Under the pieces are notes generated by a model. That model worked only from the letters and a program-made list of their open reading frames with translations. It was not told where the DNA came from and made no database searches. Position numbers and translations under genes: made by a program. Of a stretch of DNA of 5,999 bases, positions 5,784-5,999 are shown one piece after another (position 1 is the stretch's first letter; every line of letters begins with the position of its first letter). This DNA comes from Anaerolineae bacterium (GTDB lineage Bacteria > Chloroflexota > Anaerolineae > Aggregatilineales > Aggregatilineaceae): contig JAGPFT010000203.1 of NCBI GenBank assembly GCA_018056405.1, positions 1 to 5,999 on the forward strand. Reading direction: 5' to 3'.

Positions 5784-5807
5784 GGCTCACGCTCTTGCTG
5801 CCGGTTG

Positions 5808-5999
5808 CTAACCGGGCATCTGTACCAGGATGACACTGATGTTGTCCGGGCCGCCCCGATCGTTGGCAAGCTGTACCAGTTCAGCACAGGCACGTTGCGG
5901 GTCGCTATGCTTCTCGATCACTTCAGCGATTGTCTCCTCAGCGACCATGTTCCGCAACCCATCACTGCACAGCAGAAGGTGCGAACGAGGGGGCAGCCG
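5808..5999 (-). CDS. PP2C-type Ser/Thr protein phosphatase, C-terminal part
   Basis: Only the last 63 residues are inside the window; the gene continues past the right edge. The fragment reads in frame from base 5999 and ends at a TAG (5808-5810). It has LLLCSDGLRNMV (residues 8-19 of the fragment), the conserved PP2C motif with a metal-binding Asp, and GGPDNISVILV (49-59), the C-terminal motif whose Asp also binds metal. PP2C (PPM) enzymes remove phosphate from Ser and Thr using Mn or Mg and usually oppose Hanks-type kinases. It is the first gene of the minus-strand series seen here, 24 bases before the GTG of the J-domain/VWA gene, so the kinase or more of the operon may lie to the right. 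Catalytic status cannot be judged fully because the N-terminal motifs are missing from view. Confidence 0.92.
   Translation of the reverse strand, partial: RLPPRSHLLLCSDGLRNMVAEETIAEVIEKHSDPQRACAELVQLANDRGGPDNISVILVQMPG

Overview
The window is GC-rich bacterial chromosome, most likely from the phylum Chloroflexota (Anaerolineae/Chloroflexia type). This rests on recognition only: the J-domain/VWA, zinc-ribbon/FHA and PP2C cluster, the two small conserved unknown proteins and the GGAGAGGGG-type hairpin repeats all look like that phylum. No 16S gene or other marker is present to prove it.

Layout. Bases 1-90 hold two closely spaced, near-identical perfect hairpins of a dispersed palindromic repeat. 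A good sigma70-type promoter (139-167) follows and leads to a plus-strand Roadblock/LC7 protein gene (244-615). The 121-base gap to the next gene holds a long hairpin over the Roadblock stop codon and a terminator-like structure with a T6 tract, ending only 29 bases before pyrG (CTP synthase, 737-2371). A small conserved unknown gene (72 aa, 2430-2648) follows pyrG on the same strand.

From 2768 to the right edge everything is on the minus strand and reads right to left as one tight gene series: the C-terminal end of a PP2C-type protein phosphatase (cut by the window edge), a J-domain/VWA protein with a GTG start, a zinc-ribbon/FHA protein whose start overlaps the preceding stop by 4 bases, a 79-aa unknown protein, and an OmpR/PhoB-family response regulator. 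Gaps are 24, -4, 29 and 18 bases, so one transcript is likely. The two gene groups converge at 2649-2767, where a long stem-loop lies.

How the genes may work together. The minus-strand group combines a phosphatase that removes phosphate from Ser/Thr, a domain that reads phospho-Thr (FHA), a chaperone-recruiting J domain joined to a metal-dependent protein-binding VWA domain, and a transcription factor of the two-component type. That is the parts list of a phosphorylation-controlled protein-quality or stress module, with its kinase and any histidine kinase outside the window. This role is inference from domains and order. The plus-strand group is housekeeping pyrimidine metabolism with a possibly unrelated Roadblock regulator in front. 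No mobile element, CRISPR array, tRNA or rRNA was seen, and no stretch over 300 bases lacks a gene.
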